Below, piece after piece: positions 50,445 to 59,054 of a stretch of 64,000 bases of DNA; position 1 is the first letter of the stretch; every line of letters starts with the position of its first letter. Below the pieces are notes generated by a model, which ran no database searches, was not told the origin of the DNA, and was given only the letters and a program-made list of their open reading frames with translations. Origin of the DNA: Calditrichaceae bacterium (lineage in GTDB: Bacteria > Calditrichota > Calditrichia > RBG-13-44-9 > J075); assembly GCA_013360445.1 (NCBI GenBank), contig JABWBP010000002.1, positions 1 to 64,000 on the forward strand, written 5' to 3'. The position numbers were made by a program, and so were the translations under genes.

Positions 50445-51191
50445 ATGATCCGCAAGCAGCTCATCCGAAAAAGCGCAGGTGAAAAAGGGTATTTTCGCTG
50501 GCGCGGCGGGGAGGTTTCCCGCATCGAAGGCTTCACCGACGCGGTTTTCGCCTTTGCGATCACCTTGCTGGTGGTCTCGTTAGAAGTCCCCCGCTCCTTC
50601 GACGAGCTGGCGGAGACGATGAAAGGTTTCGCGGCCTTCGGGGTTACCTTCACGGCGCTGGTGGGAATCTGGTACGCGCACTATCTTTTTTTCCGCCGTT
50701 ACGGTTTGCAGGACGGTTTCACCATCGTGCTCAATGCGCTGCTGCTCTTCGTCATTTTGTTCTATATCTATCCCCTGAAATTTCTTTTTACGCTGCTGAT
50801 CAGCTACGGCCTGCTGGACCGGGTGTTAGGCATCGAGTTTCACGGCGAGATCGCCATTCACGGGGAACAATGGGGATTGCTGATGATCATTTACGGCCTC
50901 GGCTTTCTGGCGGTGTTTCTGGTGTTCGTCTTGCTGCACTGGCGCGCCTATCGCAAACGGAGCGAGCTGGGGTTGAATCCCCTGGAAATTATCACCACCC
51001 GATCCAGCATTTCCGCGTATGGCATCTGCGTGGCCATCGCGCTGCTGTCCATCAGCCTGGCGGTCTTTGGCGGCGGAGCCCGCGCGGCGATGTCCGGCTG
51101 GCTCTATGCGTTGATCGGCCCCTTAGAAGCGATCAACGGCGTCATATTCGGGAAACAAATTCAAAAGCTGCAAAAAGAATCTGCCGCGTGA
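50445..51191 (+). CDS. TMEM175-family membrane protein, potential K+ channel
   Basis: The 248-residue product has the TMEM175/DUF1211 signature RIEGFTDAVFAFAITLLV in its first transmembrane segment, and about six hydrophobic segments in total. Bacterial members form potassium-permeable channels. TGGAGAAAAAG lies upstream of the ATG. It is close to hypD (57 bp), but functional linkage is unlikely. The C-terminus is directly followed by a MITE copy. Confidence 0.87.
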   Translation: MIRKQLIRKSAGEKGYFRWRGGEVSRIEGFTDAVFAFAITLLVVSLEVPRSFDELAETMKGFAAFGVTFTALVGIWYAHYLFFRRYGLQDGFTIVLNALLLFVILFYIYPLKFLFTLLISYGLLDRVLGIEFHGEIAIHGEQWGLLMIIYGLGFLAVFLVFVLLHWRAYRKRSELGLNPLEIITTRSSISAYGICVAIALLSISLAVFGGGARAAMSGWLYALIGPLEAINGVIFGKQIQKLQKESAA

Positions 51192-51200
51192 CACGCGATG

Positions 51201-51365
51201 TTGACTTGACAATGTCACAGTAGGTAGAGTGTAGGAGTTTCTGGGTTTTTTCACCCACGAAAAACACGAAAAAACACGAAATGTACAAAAGTGTTTTTTA
51301 CATTTTGAGTATTTCGAGCATTTCGTGGGCCCAATGATTCTTGAAATGTGACATTGTCAAGTTAA
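51201..51365. mobile_element. 165-bp MITE, copy A
   Basis: The ends are TTGACTTGACAATGTCACA and TGTGACATTGTCAAGTTAA. A second copy of the same length lies inverted at 59293-59457; the two differ at about a dozen positions by eye. No open frame of note lies inside. The element ends 23 bp upstream of the next gene's ATG. Confidence 0.88.
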
Positions 51366-51388
51366 GCAAGAAGCAAAAAGATAAAACT

Positions 51389-52648
51389 ATGCCCGGAAAA
51401 CCTGCTATGAACGGCGAAGATCAAAATCAGCGCATCCAGGAGCTTTTTTTGTTGCAGCGCGTCGCCCAAAGGATCAATTCGATCTTGGACCTCGAGGTTC
51501 TCTTAGAAGAGGTGGTAAGCGACGTCGCCCGGACCTTCGGCTATTCGCGTTCGGGGGTGCTGCTGAAGGATGACGCCACCAATGAACTGGTCATCGCGGC
51601 GGTGCGCGGCTGGACCATTAACTACCACGTGAAAGGAGACCGCTTCAAGATCGGGGAGTACGGCATGGTGGGGCACGTCGGGGAAACCGGGGAGACCTAT
51701 TACGCGCCGGACGTGACCGTGGATCCTTACTACCAGGTCAGCGAAGCCTCAACCCGCTCGGAGCTGGACATTCCCTTGAAAGTACATGGGCGGCTGATCG
51801 GGGTGTTCAATTTTCAGCACCACGAGGCGAATGCGTTTCCGCCCGAGCGCATCCGGCTCCTGGAGGCGCTGGCGGGGCACATCGCCACGGCGATAGAGAA
51901 CGCCCGGCTGTTCCAAAGAGAGCGCCAGGAAAAGGAGCGCATGGCCCGGGAGTTAGAGGAGGCGCAAAGGGTGCAGTTTTCCCTCTTCCCCGGGGGGGCG
52001 CCGTCCCTGCCCGGATTCGAGATAACCGGGTTGTGCCTGCCCTGCCAGGAAGTGGGGGGCGACTGGTATGATTACATTCCCCTGCGCGACGGGCGGCTGG
52101 CGCTGGCGCTGGCGGACGTCTCCGGCAAGGGCATGGGTGCGGCCTTGCTGATGGCCTCGACCCGGAGCATTTTGCGGTTGTTCGCGGAAAGGGAACTGCC
52201 TCCCGGCGAGGTTCTGGCGCAGGTAAACCGCGTGCTGATCGAGGATTTCCCGCGCGCCAAATTTGTCACCATGGTTTATGCGATGATCGATCCGGCCGGG
52301 CGAAGCATTACCTTTGCCAACGCCGGCCATCTCCCCCCGCTCTTTATGGATTCCGCGGGAGCGCGATTTTTAGAGGTGGATTCCGGCTTGCCTTTGGGCA
52401 TTAAAGATGTTTTATTTACCGAATACAAAGTGGAGATGCCCGCGGGAAGCCGCCTGCTGCTGTATTCGGACGGGGTGAGCGAGGCGATGAATGGTTCATT
52501 CGAGGAATACGGAACGGCGCGCCTCCGGGATCACCTGGCGAATCCCTCCGCTTCCGTGGAGAGTTTGTTGGAGGACGTGCGCGCTTTTGCGGCGGGCAAT
52601 CCCGCTTCGGACGATGTAACCGTGGTGATGATCCGGGCGCAGAGTTAA
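51389..52648 (+). CDS. GAF-SpoIIE serine phosphatase (RsbU-like)
   Basis: The 419-residue product has an N-terminal GAF domain (LLEEVVSDVARTFGYSRSGV ... LDIPLKVHGRLIGVFNFQH), a short coiled coil (ERQEKERMARELEEAQ), and a PP2C/SpoIIE phosphatase domain: EVGGDWYDYI, LALADVSGKGMGAALLMA, FANAGHLPPLF and YSDGVSEAMN hold the metal-binding Asp residues. Such proteins activate anti-anti-sigma factors. No partner anti-sigma factor is next to it. ATG at 51389 and 51407 are both possible; the frame also enters the MITE upstream to 51341. Confidence 0.9.
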   Translation: MPGKPAMNGEDQNQRIQELFLLQRVAQRINSILDLEVLLEEVVSDVARTFGYSRSGVLLKDDATNELVIAAVRGWTINYHVKGDRFKIGEYGMVGHVGETGETYYAPDVTVDPYYQVSEASTRSELDIPLKVHGRLIGVFNFQHHEANAFPPERIRLLEALAGHIATAIENARLFQRERQEKERMARELEEAQRVQFSLFPGGAPSLPGFEITGLCLPCQEVGGDWYDYIPLRDGRLALALADVSGKGMGAALLMASTRSILRLFAERELPPGEVLAQVNRVLIEDFPRAKFVTMVYAMIDPAGRSITFANAGHLPPLFMDSAGARFLEVDSGLPLGIKDVLFTEYKVEMPAGSRLLLYSDGVSEAMNGSFEEYGTARLRDHLANPSASVESLLEDVRAFAAGNPASDDVTVVMIRAQS

Positions 52649-52660
52649 CCGGAGTAACAC

Positions 52661-52898
52661 TGTACTATCACGTGACATATGAGAATTTGCGCTGAGAAAA
52701 GGTTATCTTGCCGCTCTTAACCTCACCCATCCCCACCGTTCGGCTGAGCTCACGACGAAGCCCTAACCCTCCCCTTCCCTCTCCTGTAGGAGAGGGAAGG
52801 GGAGGGTGGCGCGAAGCGCCGGGAGGGGTTGGGTGAGGTTAAAGGGGCGCTGAAACCACGCATTTCCCGAAAATTCTCAAAAGTCACGTGATAGTACA
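52661..52898. mobile_element. MITE-like element with TGTACTATCACGTGAC ends
   Basis: A perfect 16-bp terminal inverted repeat, TGTACTATCACGTGAC, extends inward with TGAGAATTT / AAATTCTCA. The 238-bp element encloses a second strong palindrome, CTTCCCTCTCC TGTA GGAGAGGGAAG, with CCTCACCC / GGGTGAGG shoulders. It has no coding capacity. Confidence 0.82.
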
Positions 52899-52916
52899 CG
52901 GTTTAAAGCTAAAGAA

Positions 52917-53020
52917 TAGGAACGCTGATGACACGGATGAGACGGATGTTCGCGGAGCAAAGGACAGAATTCCTGAAAAAATCTGTGCAAATCCGCTTTT
53001 TCGCGTCATCCGCGTTCCTA
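52917..53020. repeat. Inverted repeat TAGGAACGC...GCGTTCCTA
   Basis: The arms TAGGAACGCTGATGACACGG and CGCGTCATCCGCGTTCCTA flank a short centre. The arms belong to the same family as 10014-10190. Confidence 0.7.
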
Positions 53021-53095
53021 TTGAACGCCTTTAGGATGCAAAATTGAATTTTCAAACAGCCACTAAGGAGTGAATAACCGAGAAGGAGCAGTACC

Positions 53096-54382
53096 CTGTC
53101 AGTATCATTTCTCTCTATTAGAACCTTCCGCCGTCTGGCGGCCCTGCTGGCGCTGGCCGCCCTGCTTCCCTTATCTGCCCGCGCCCAGGCGGATCTGGAG
53201 GCCGCCCCGCTGCTGCCCTCCCCGGCGCAGAAATTTGAGGGCGAATACGGCCTGTGGGTGGAGCAGAAATCCGGCGAGGTGGCGGTGCACTGGATCACCG
53301 CCCCGCAGGAGTCTCCGGCGGAAGCGGATTCCGGTTTCCTGGAGGTTTTCCGGGAGGATCAACTGATCTACCGCGCCATAACGCCCCCGGGAGCGGCGCA
53401 CCGGGCCGCCTTTCCCTACCGGGAGAAGCGCGACCTGCGAATTCGCTATGGCGGATTTTCCGACTCACTCGATAAGCATGAAACCACCCTCTATTTCTCG
53501 GAAAACCCCGCCAAATCGCCGGTGCAGTTCGATAAAGTGGATTCGGTGTTCGTGATCGGCGACGTGCACGGGCAGTATGATAACCTGGTGCGCCTGCTCG
53601 GCAATGCCAAATTGATCGACGCCAATCGCTCCTGGCAGGCCCGCCGGGCGCACCTGGTGCTGTTGGGAGACCTCTTCGACCGCGGCGATGACGTGACCAA
53701 ATGCCTCTGGTTTCTGTACCGCCTGGAAAGAGAGGCGGAGGCGCGGGGCGGCAGGGTGCACGTCTTGTTAGGCAATCACGAGATCATGGCGTTTTTGAAC
53801 GACTTGCGCTATACCTCGGAAAAAGAGAAGCGGATCGCGCAATACCATCAAACCGGTTACACCGCCATGTTCCACGTGAAGGAATCGGTGCTGGGGCGCT
53901 GGCTGGCCTCCAAACCGGCGCTGATCAAGATCAACAACATTCTCCTGGCGCACGGCGGGGTCAGCCCGCCCTTCACGGCCTTTACCCTGCAATCGTTCAA
54001 TGATTCGCTATATGCCTTTCTGCAGGAGGATGAATTCCCCTCCCTGCTGCAAGAGGGGGTTGCTACGGTGCGCGGCGACGCCACCCTTTACGCCCGGCGG
54101 TTATATTTCTTCTTCGGCGATAACAGCGTGTTCTGGCAGCGCGGCTACATCATGTCCGACACCCTGAAGAATGACCTGAAAAAAACCCTGGATCGCTTCA
54201 AAGCCAAGTACCACGTGGTCGCCCACACCCCGGTTACCCGTCTTCAGAGTTTTTACGGGGGAAGGGTCTTTGCCGTAGATTTGCACAATCCCGCCACGGA
54301 AATGCTCCTGATCGTCAGCAATCCTTACCGCGATAAAATCTACCGCTGCCTGTTAGAAGGGAAGCCGGAGCCGCTGTTCTGA
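53096..54382 (+). CDS. Secreted calcineurin-like metallophosphatase, probable CTG start
   Basis: The body is a Ser/Thr phosphatase-like metallophosphoesterase: VIGDVHGQYDNLVRLL, LLGDLFDRGDDV, LLGNHEIMAF, HGGVSPP and VVAHTP give the metal ligands in order. The first ATG/GTG/TTG in frame is a GTG at 53258, which would delete an obvious export signal. Upstream, the frame is open to 53078 and encodes a hydrophobic run (LAALLALAALLPLSARAQ) that looks like a signal peptide. An AGAAGGAG at 53081-53088 stands 7 bp before a CTG at 53096. A CTG start therefore fits best, giving 428 residues. ATT at 53117 is a weaker option. Confidence 0.82.
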   Translation: MSVSFLSIRTFRRLAALLALAALLPLSARAQADLEAAPLLPSPAQKFEGEYGLWVEQKSGEVAVHWITAPQESPAEADSGFLEVFREDQLIYRAITPPGAAHRAAFPYREKRDLRIRYGGFSDSLDKHETTLYFSENPAKSPVQFDKVDSVFVIGDVHGQYDNLVRLLGNAKLIDANRSWQARRAHLVLLGDLFDRGDDVTKCLWFLYRLEREAEARGGRVHVLLGNHEIMAFLNDLRYTSEKEKRIAQYHQTGYTAMFHVKESVLGRWLASKPALIKINNILLAHGGVSPPFTAFTLQSFNDSLYAFLQEDEFPSLLQEGVATVRGDATLYARRLYFFFGDNSVFWQRGYIMSDTLKNDLKKTLDRFKAKYHVVAHTPVTRLQSFYGGRVFAVDLHNPATEMLLIVSNPYRDKIYRCLLEGKPEPLF

Positions 54383-54846
54383 TTCGGGTAGTGTTTATAT
54401 TTTGACTGATAACATTTCTTTTCATGCCACGAAGCCACCCACGAAGTGGTTCCTTCGGAAAAAGGCGCTAAGTTTTCACCAAACATTTTAGGGCTTTCGC
54501 CCTTTTTAATGTACCACTGAACGCTAATGTGTTTCAATAACTCTGTGCGCTCAGTTGGGTACATTATTTTTTTCTGGCTCCCTTAATATCTTTGTGATGC
54601 TTCGTATCTTAGTGCCCTGGTGGCAATCACTCTTTCATCAGTCAAGACTTAACCACTACCCTGATTCGGAAAGTTACCCGCGAACCGGGCGCCCGCGGTT
54701 GCCCATACCTGCAAAAAAAAATGCCCGTTTGAGATTTTTTTAAAAAAATCTACCTCTAATAAACTGAAAAATCTGTAAAGGGAGGGGTAACGCCGCTTTT
54801 TTGCGACCCGGGAATTACCCCATAACCAACTTTCAGGAGGTATGAT
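54383..54846. other. Gene-free gap with repeat debris and an A/T hairpin
   Basis: No gene is recognised. The gap contains 'cacgaagccacccacgaag' and 'cttagtgccctggtgg' debris of common dispersed repeats. At 54732-54751 AGATTTTTTT and AAAAAAATCT form a 10-bp palindrome. TCAGGAGGTATG before 54847 is the ribosome site of the next gene. Confidence 0.55.
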
Positions 54847-57240
54847 ATGAATCGTTTTTTGCAGGCAATTGCCGTTGTATGGTTTTCGATATGTCTGGCA
54901 ACCGGCGGCCACGCCCAGGATGAGGGCCGGCTCTACCCGGTCAAACCGATTTACCCGCCGGAGCTGGTGCGCCCGGAGATTACGCCTTCCATCCAGGCGC
55001 TTCCCGCGGAGGCGGCCGGGCAGCTTCCTGCTTATGACGGGGAATTCTTTCGCATCAACCTGAAACCCCAGGCCGGGGTGCAGGCCAGCGCCCAGGGCGC
55101 GCAGGATATTTTGGGAACGGTTCTCAACGCCATCGGCTGGACCCGCAGCCGCGAGGAGCTGATACTTCAGGAACCGCAGCGCGCTCCGCAAGGAGATCCC
55201 GGGGCCATCGAGGATGAAATCAAACGCGCTGAAGAGGAAACCCGCAAACGCCTCAGCGGCGAGTACGGGAAGATCAATGAAGCCACAGAGAAAGCCCTCC
55301 GGGAGCAGGCGGAAGAAGTTCGCAGTCGCGCCAACACCCGGACCACTATCTATCGCTACGTTCAGCACTACCAGGGAACGCCGCTGGAAAACACCGCCCT
55401 GCAGGTGATCTGGCAATCCGGCATGGGATTCAGCGCGGTAACCGGGCGGGCGTTCAACGCGGTGAAATTGACCAATGCCCGCCGCCTCGACGCTGATGAA
55501 GCGCAGCGCGCCGCGGAAAAATATATCGGGCAATATACCGAGGTCTCCGGCGCGCCCAAACCGCAACCGGAATTGGTGATCCTTCCCTATGGCGAGGGCT
55601 TCAAATACGCCTGGCGGATGGACGTTACCGCGGTCGATGGCCCGTACCGGGTGTGGGTGGATGCCCAGAATGGCAACGTTCTGCAGCTCGACCCGCTCTA
55701 TTTTTTTGACGGCGGGCGGGGGCTGGTATTCAATCCCAATCCCACTACCGGCACCGTGGAAAAGACCTTCGAAGTGGACGCTCCTTCCGGGGGCCAGTAC
55801 CGCCTGCAGCTTTCCGGGGTGTTGAACGTCAACAACAGCGGCGCTGACGGGGTGTGCAGCGGGGACGCGACCATTGCCGACCCCGGCACCGGGGAGGCGA
55901 ATTTCAATGTAAACCCTATCAACGGGACCGTGGTGCAGCAGGTGAACCAGGCCAACTATAACTGCCGCTTCCAGGAGGTGAACGTGTACGCCTGGCTGCA
56001 CGAGCACATCAACACCGTTACCAGCACCCTGGGGGGGAACGCTTTCGGGACCATTACCGCGACGGTAAACCACAACAATCCGTGCGGATTTGGCATCAAC
56101 AACGCCTGCGCCAGCGGCACCACTTCTCTCACCTTTGGCATCGGCGGGGGAACCGCCAATAACAGCACCAATTTCAATGATCTGTTCAACACCGCCATCG
56201 ACGTCACCGTGGTAACCCACGAATTCGGCCACCTGGTCAATAATAACAATTACGGCAGCAACATCCGCGCGTTTATGAACGAGGGCCTGGCGGATTTCTG
56301 GGCTTATACGTTCCATAACGTCAATACCTTAGGGGCCTGGGCCGGGCAAAACCGCGGCGCCCCCGCCAACGACGGGCGCATTCCCCGCCAGGCGGACGTG
56401 CAGGACGTATTTCCGGAGCACCGCTCCATCGCCAACAGCGCCCACGCCGACGGGGAAATGATCGCCTGGGCGTTGTGGAGCGCCCGCCTGGAATTGAACG
56501 CCATCAGCGCCCTGGGCACGTTTGACATCAACAACAATTTGATGGCTGCCATCGCCACCGCCGCCGGCACCACCGGCACTACGGACCGGACGGTTCACGA
56601 TAATTACCTGAACCTGCTGCAGCAGTTGGCGCCCCGTTATGCCACCAGCCGGAATATCCACAAAATCCTGACCGGGTTTGCCCGGGCGGGGATTTACCTC
56701 AGCGAGCGCGACGCGGTGATCGACATCAGCGATGATTTCCTGAATCGCAATGACGCCGGCGGCCCCACCTTTACGGTGTTTACCGGGCGGGATTATACCT
56801 TCAACGCCGACGGTTCGGCCAATACCGGAACCCAGCCCTTCAATACCCGCTTCACCGTTGAAGTAGCCAATGATGAAGCGTTCACCGTCAACTTAGTATC
56901 CAGCGGGGTGCAGTCCGGGGTGGCCGCCAGCAGCGGGGGGGTGGGCAGTTGGACCCTTCCGGCCGGCGATTGGAACACTTTGAAGGCGCAGGACCAGATT
57001 TTCTACCGCGTTACCACCACCAATAACACCGGCGGGAACGTGCGCACCTCCGGGAATCCCGGAAACAGTTTTTTGACCAACGTACCCCCCGGCCGGGCGG
57101 CCATCAACGAAACCGGCGAGTGCGAATGCGCCTGCGGCGCTTCTGCGGCGACCCCGCGGGGCGTGGCCGCGGTTACGCTCTTGCCGGTGGTGTTCGCCCT
57201 CTTCTGGCTGCGGCGCTTGAAAAGGAAAGAAAATCGGTAA
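54847..57240 (+). CDS. Secreted gluzincin metalloprotease with MYXO-CTERM-like tail
   Basis: The 797-residue product has a signal peptide (cleavage near GHAQ), a charged propeptide-like region with a coiled stretch (residues about 110-165), an FTP/PepSY-like part (RYVQHYQGTPLENTALQV), and a zinc site HEFGH (458-462) with third ligand in NEGLADFW (Glu479), as in M4/M36 fungalysin-like peptidases. The end differs from other secreted proteins here: ECECACG, then a transmembrane segment (VAAVTLLPVVFALFWL) and a basic tail RRLKRK, as in MYXO-CTERM-type surface sorting. CAGGAGG precedes the ATG. Confidence 0.88.
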   Translation: MNRFLQAIAVVWFSICLATGGHAQDEGRLYPVKPIYPPELVRPEITPSIQALPAEAAGQLPAYDGEFFRINLKPQAGVQASAQGAQDILGTVLNAIGWTRSREELILQEPQRAPQGDPGAIEDEIKRAEEETRKRLSGEYGKINEATEKALREQAEEVRSRANTRTTIYRYVQHYQGTPLENTALQVIWQSGMGFSAVTGRAFNAVKLTNARRLDADEAQRAAEKYIGQYTEVSGAPKPQPELVILPYGEGFKYAWRMDVTAVDGPYRVWVDAQNGNVLQLDPLYFFDGGRGLVFNPNPTTGTVEKTFEVDAPSGGQYRLQLSGVLNVNNSGADGVCSGDATIADPGTGEANFNVNPINGTVVQQVNQANYNCRFQEVNVYAWLHEHINTVTSTLGGNAFGTITATVNHNNPCGFGINNACASGTTSLTFGIGGGTANNSTNFNDLFNTAIDVTVVTHEFGHLVNNNNYGSNIRAFMNEGLADFWAYTFHNVNTLGAWAGQNRGAPANDGRIPRQADVQDVFPEHRSIANSAHADGEMIAWALWSARLELNAISALGTFDINNNLMAAIATAAGTTGTTDRTVHDNYLNLLQQLAPRYATSRNIHKILTGFARAGIYLSERDAVIDISDDFLNRNDAGGPTFTVFTGRDYTFNADGSANTGTQPFNTRFTVEVANDEAFTVNLVSSGVQSGVAASSGGVGSWTLPAGDWNTLKAQDQIFYRVTTTNNTGGNVRTSGNPGNSFLTNVPPGRAAINETGECECACGASAATPRGVAAVTLLPVVFALFWLRRLKRKENR

Positions 57241-57250
57241 GGTTTGGAAA

Positions 57251-57351
57251 GTGTTCAGGTGTTTTGGTGTTATAGTTGGGAAGGCATGAACGTCCCCTGC
57301 AATCCAATCACTATCACACCAAAACACCAAAACACCGTAACACCTGAACAC
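57251..57351. repeat. GTGTT inverted repeat, locus 6
   Basis: GTGTTCAGGTGTTTTGGTG faces CACCGTAACACCTGAACAC, filling the gap between the protease and lgt. Confidence 0.85.
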
Positions 57352-57380
57352 GCTTAAAACTCCACTAAAACCGGAATAAT

Positions 57381-58247
57381 ATGCGTCCCAGGATCATAGA
57401 ATTTTTGAACGAACGGTTCGGCGTTTCGATTTTCGGCTGGCTGGTGCCCGATCCATCCACCATGTACGCCATTACTATGCTGGTCTGCCTGATCGTCTTC
57501 GTGCGGCGGGCGAAAGTTGCGCGGCTCTCGCAGTCCCACGCCCTCGCGGCGGCCATCTGGGCAATGATCGGGGGGCTTATCGGGGCGCGGGTATTCTTTC
57601 TGTTGCAGCATCCCGGCTGGGTGATCGCCCGCCCGGGGATTATTTTCAGCGTGTCCGGTGGAACCGCCTCCTGGGGCGCTTACCTGGGAGGAATCATGGG
57701 ATTCTGGGGATATTTGGCCTCCCGCCGGGAAGCAACGCTGCCCTACTTAGACGTGATCGCTTCGCTGCTGGGCCTGGGGCCTTTCCTGGCCCGCTGGAGT
57801 TGTTTTTTGAACGGGGACGATTTCGGAACTCTCTCCGGCCTGCCCTGGGCGGTGGCCTATCCGCACGGCAGCATTCCCTTTGCCCACCAGGCGCAGCAGG
57901 GATTGATCAACCCGTTGGCGGATCTTTCGCTGCCGCTGCACCCCAACCAGCTATATCTCTCCCTGAACGGGTTGTTTCTATTTTTCCTCTTCACCTTTAT
58001 CTGGAAGAGATACCGGCTTGCACCGGGGGTGCTGTTCTGCCTCTACTGGGCGGTTTATTCTTTCAACCGTTTTTTCCTGGAGTTCTTCCGCGGCAGTTCT
58101 CCCCGGGAATACCTTAGCATCCTCTCCTTTCCCCAGGTTATGACCCTGGTGATTTTTGCCGCGGCGGTGAGCGGGATCGTTTTTTTACGGCGCTCCCGCC
58201 AGTCTTTCGAAGCAGTAAAAGCCGCCGCAACGGACGGTTTGGAGTGA
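57381..58247 (+). CDS. lgt: Prolipoprotein diacylglyceryl transferase-like protein
   Basis: Lgt attaches diacylglycerol to the lipobox cysteine of prolipoproteins in the inner membrane. The 288-residue product has about seven membrane segments, the signature region SGGTASWGAYLGGIMGFW, a WSCFLNGDDFG in place of the usual RxGNFINGE, and HPNQLYLS near the C-terminal third. The motif departures make it a divergent member; the genome may have another Lgt. No clear ribosome site is seen before the ATG. Confidence 0.8.
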   Translation: MRPRIIEFLNERFGVSIFGWLVPDPSTMYAITMLVCLIVFVRRAKVARLSQSHALAAAIWAMIGGLIGARVFFLLQHPGWVIARPGIIFSVSGGTASWGAYLGGIMGFWGYLASRREATLPYLDVIASLLGLGPFLARWSCFLNGDDFGTLSGLPWAVAYPHGSIPFAHQAQQGLINPLADLSLPLHPNQLYLSLNGLFLFFLFTFIWKRYRLAPGVLFCLYWAVYSFNRFFLEFFRGSSPREYLSILSFPQVMTLVIFAAAVSGIVFLRRSRQSFEAVKAAATDGLE

Positions 58248-58520
58248 TGGAGTAACGGATTGACAGTACGCCGGCATGAAGGCTGAATTGCTAACCGGCC
58301 ATTAATTGAACTTTTTATCTCTCGCAAAGACGCCAGGAGCGCAAAGTTTCTATAAAAATGGAACATTTCTTTGCGGGCTTTCTCCAAAGGAGCCGCTTCG
58401 CGGGCGGCTTTGCGAGAAAAATTAAGTCTTTGACAGCTCGCAGTATAAAAACCTCAATTGGTGCCCGTGTGCAGTATAACAATTTAGCCCTCCAACCATT
58501 TAACCGTTGAGGAGTGGAAA
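58248..58520. other. Gap with TCTCGCAAAG inverted repeat
   Basis: At 58319-58417 TCTCGCAAAGACGCC faces GGCGGCTTTGCGAGA around a 70-bp centre. The rest has no recognisable feature. Confidence 0.6.
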
Positions 58521-59054
58521 ATGAATCGAAAGATACTCTACCCGATCATCATCGTTTGCGGCATTATAGTTATTGCCTGCTGGTATCATTGGTGGTTCAA
58601 CCCCCTCACCACCATTATCCTGGTGCGCCACGCCGAAAAAGGCCCCGGGCAGGATCCCCCGCTGATCGAGGCCGGGCACAAACGCGCCGGGGCGCTGGCC
58701 CACGCGGTGAGCAGCGCGGGCGTCGCTGCGATCTTCGTCAGCGAAGCCTTGCGCACCCAACAAACCGCGGATTCCGCAGCCGCCTTGCTGGGGTTGACCC
58801 CTGAAATCATCCCCGCGAACTCGGTAGATGAGCTGGCGAACCGGATCAAATCCGACCACCAGGGCGAGGTGGTGCTGGTGGTGGGGCATTCCAATACCGT
58901 GCCGCAAATTATCGAAAAATTGGGCGTTTCCTCTCCGCCGGCCCTCCCGGAGACGGAGTTCGACAATATGTTTATCGTGCACCGGCATAAATACGGCCTG
59001 CGGGAGCTGACTCACCTGAAGTACGGGAAGCATCTTTGTCCTTGCAGTGAATAA
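58521..59054 (+). CDS. Membrane-anchored SixA-like histidine phosphatase
   Basis: The 177-residue product has an N-terminal hydrophobic anchor (ILYPIIIVCGIIVIACW) and a histidine phosphatase domain: TIILVRHAEKGPGQDPPL holds the RHG-type catalytic His, SEALRTQQTAD follows, and VVLVVGHSNTVPQII has the second His. Short members of this kind (SixA, phosphoglycerate-mutase-like) act on small phosphates or phosphohistidine. TGAGGAGTGG precedes the ATG. It stands alone. Confidence 0.88.
   Translation: MNRKILYPIIIVCGIIVIACWYHWWFNPLTTIILVRHAEKGPGQDPPLIEAGHKRAGALAHAVSSAGVAAIFVSEALRTQQTADSAAALLGLTPEIIPANSVDELANRIKSDHQGEVVLVVGHSNTVPQIIEKLGVSSPPALPETEFDNMFIVHRHKYGLRELTHLKYGKHLCPCSE

Larger units (their letters stand above)
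52649..53095. other. Gene-free gap holding two inverted-repeat elements
   Basis: No gene is seen between the SpoIIE-type phosphatase and the secreted phosphatase. It contains the 52661-52898 element and the 52917-53020 inverted repeat back to back, then an AGAAGGAG ribosome site for the next gene. Confidence 0.65.
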
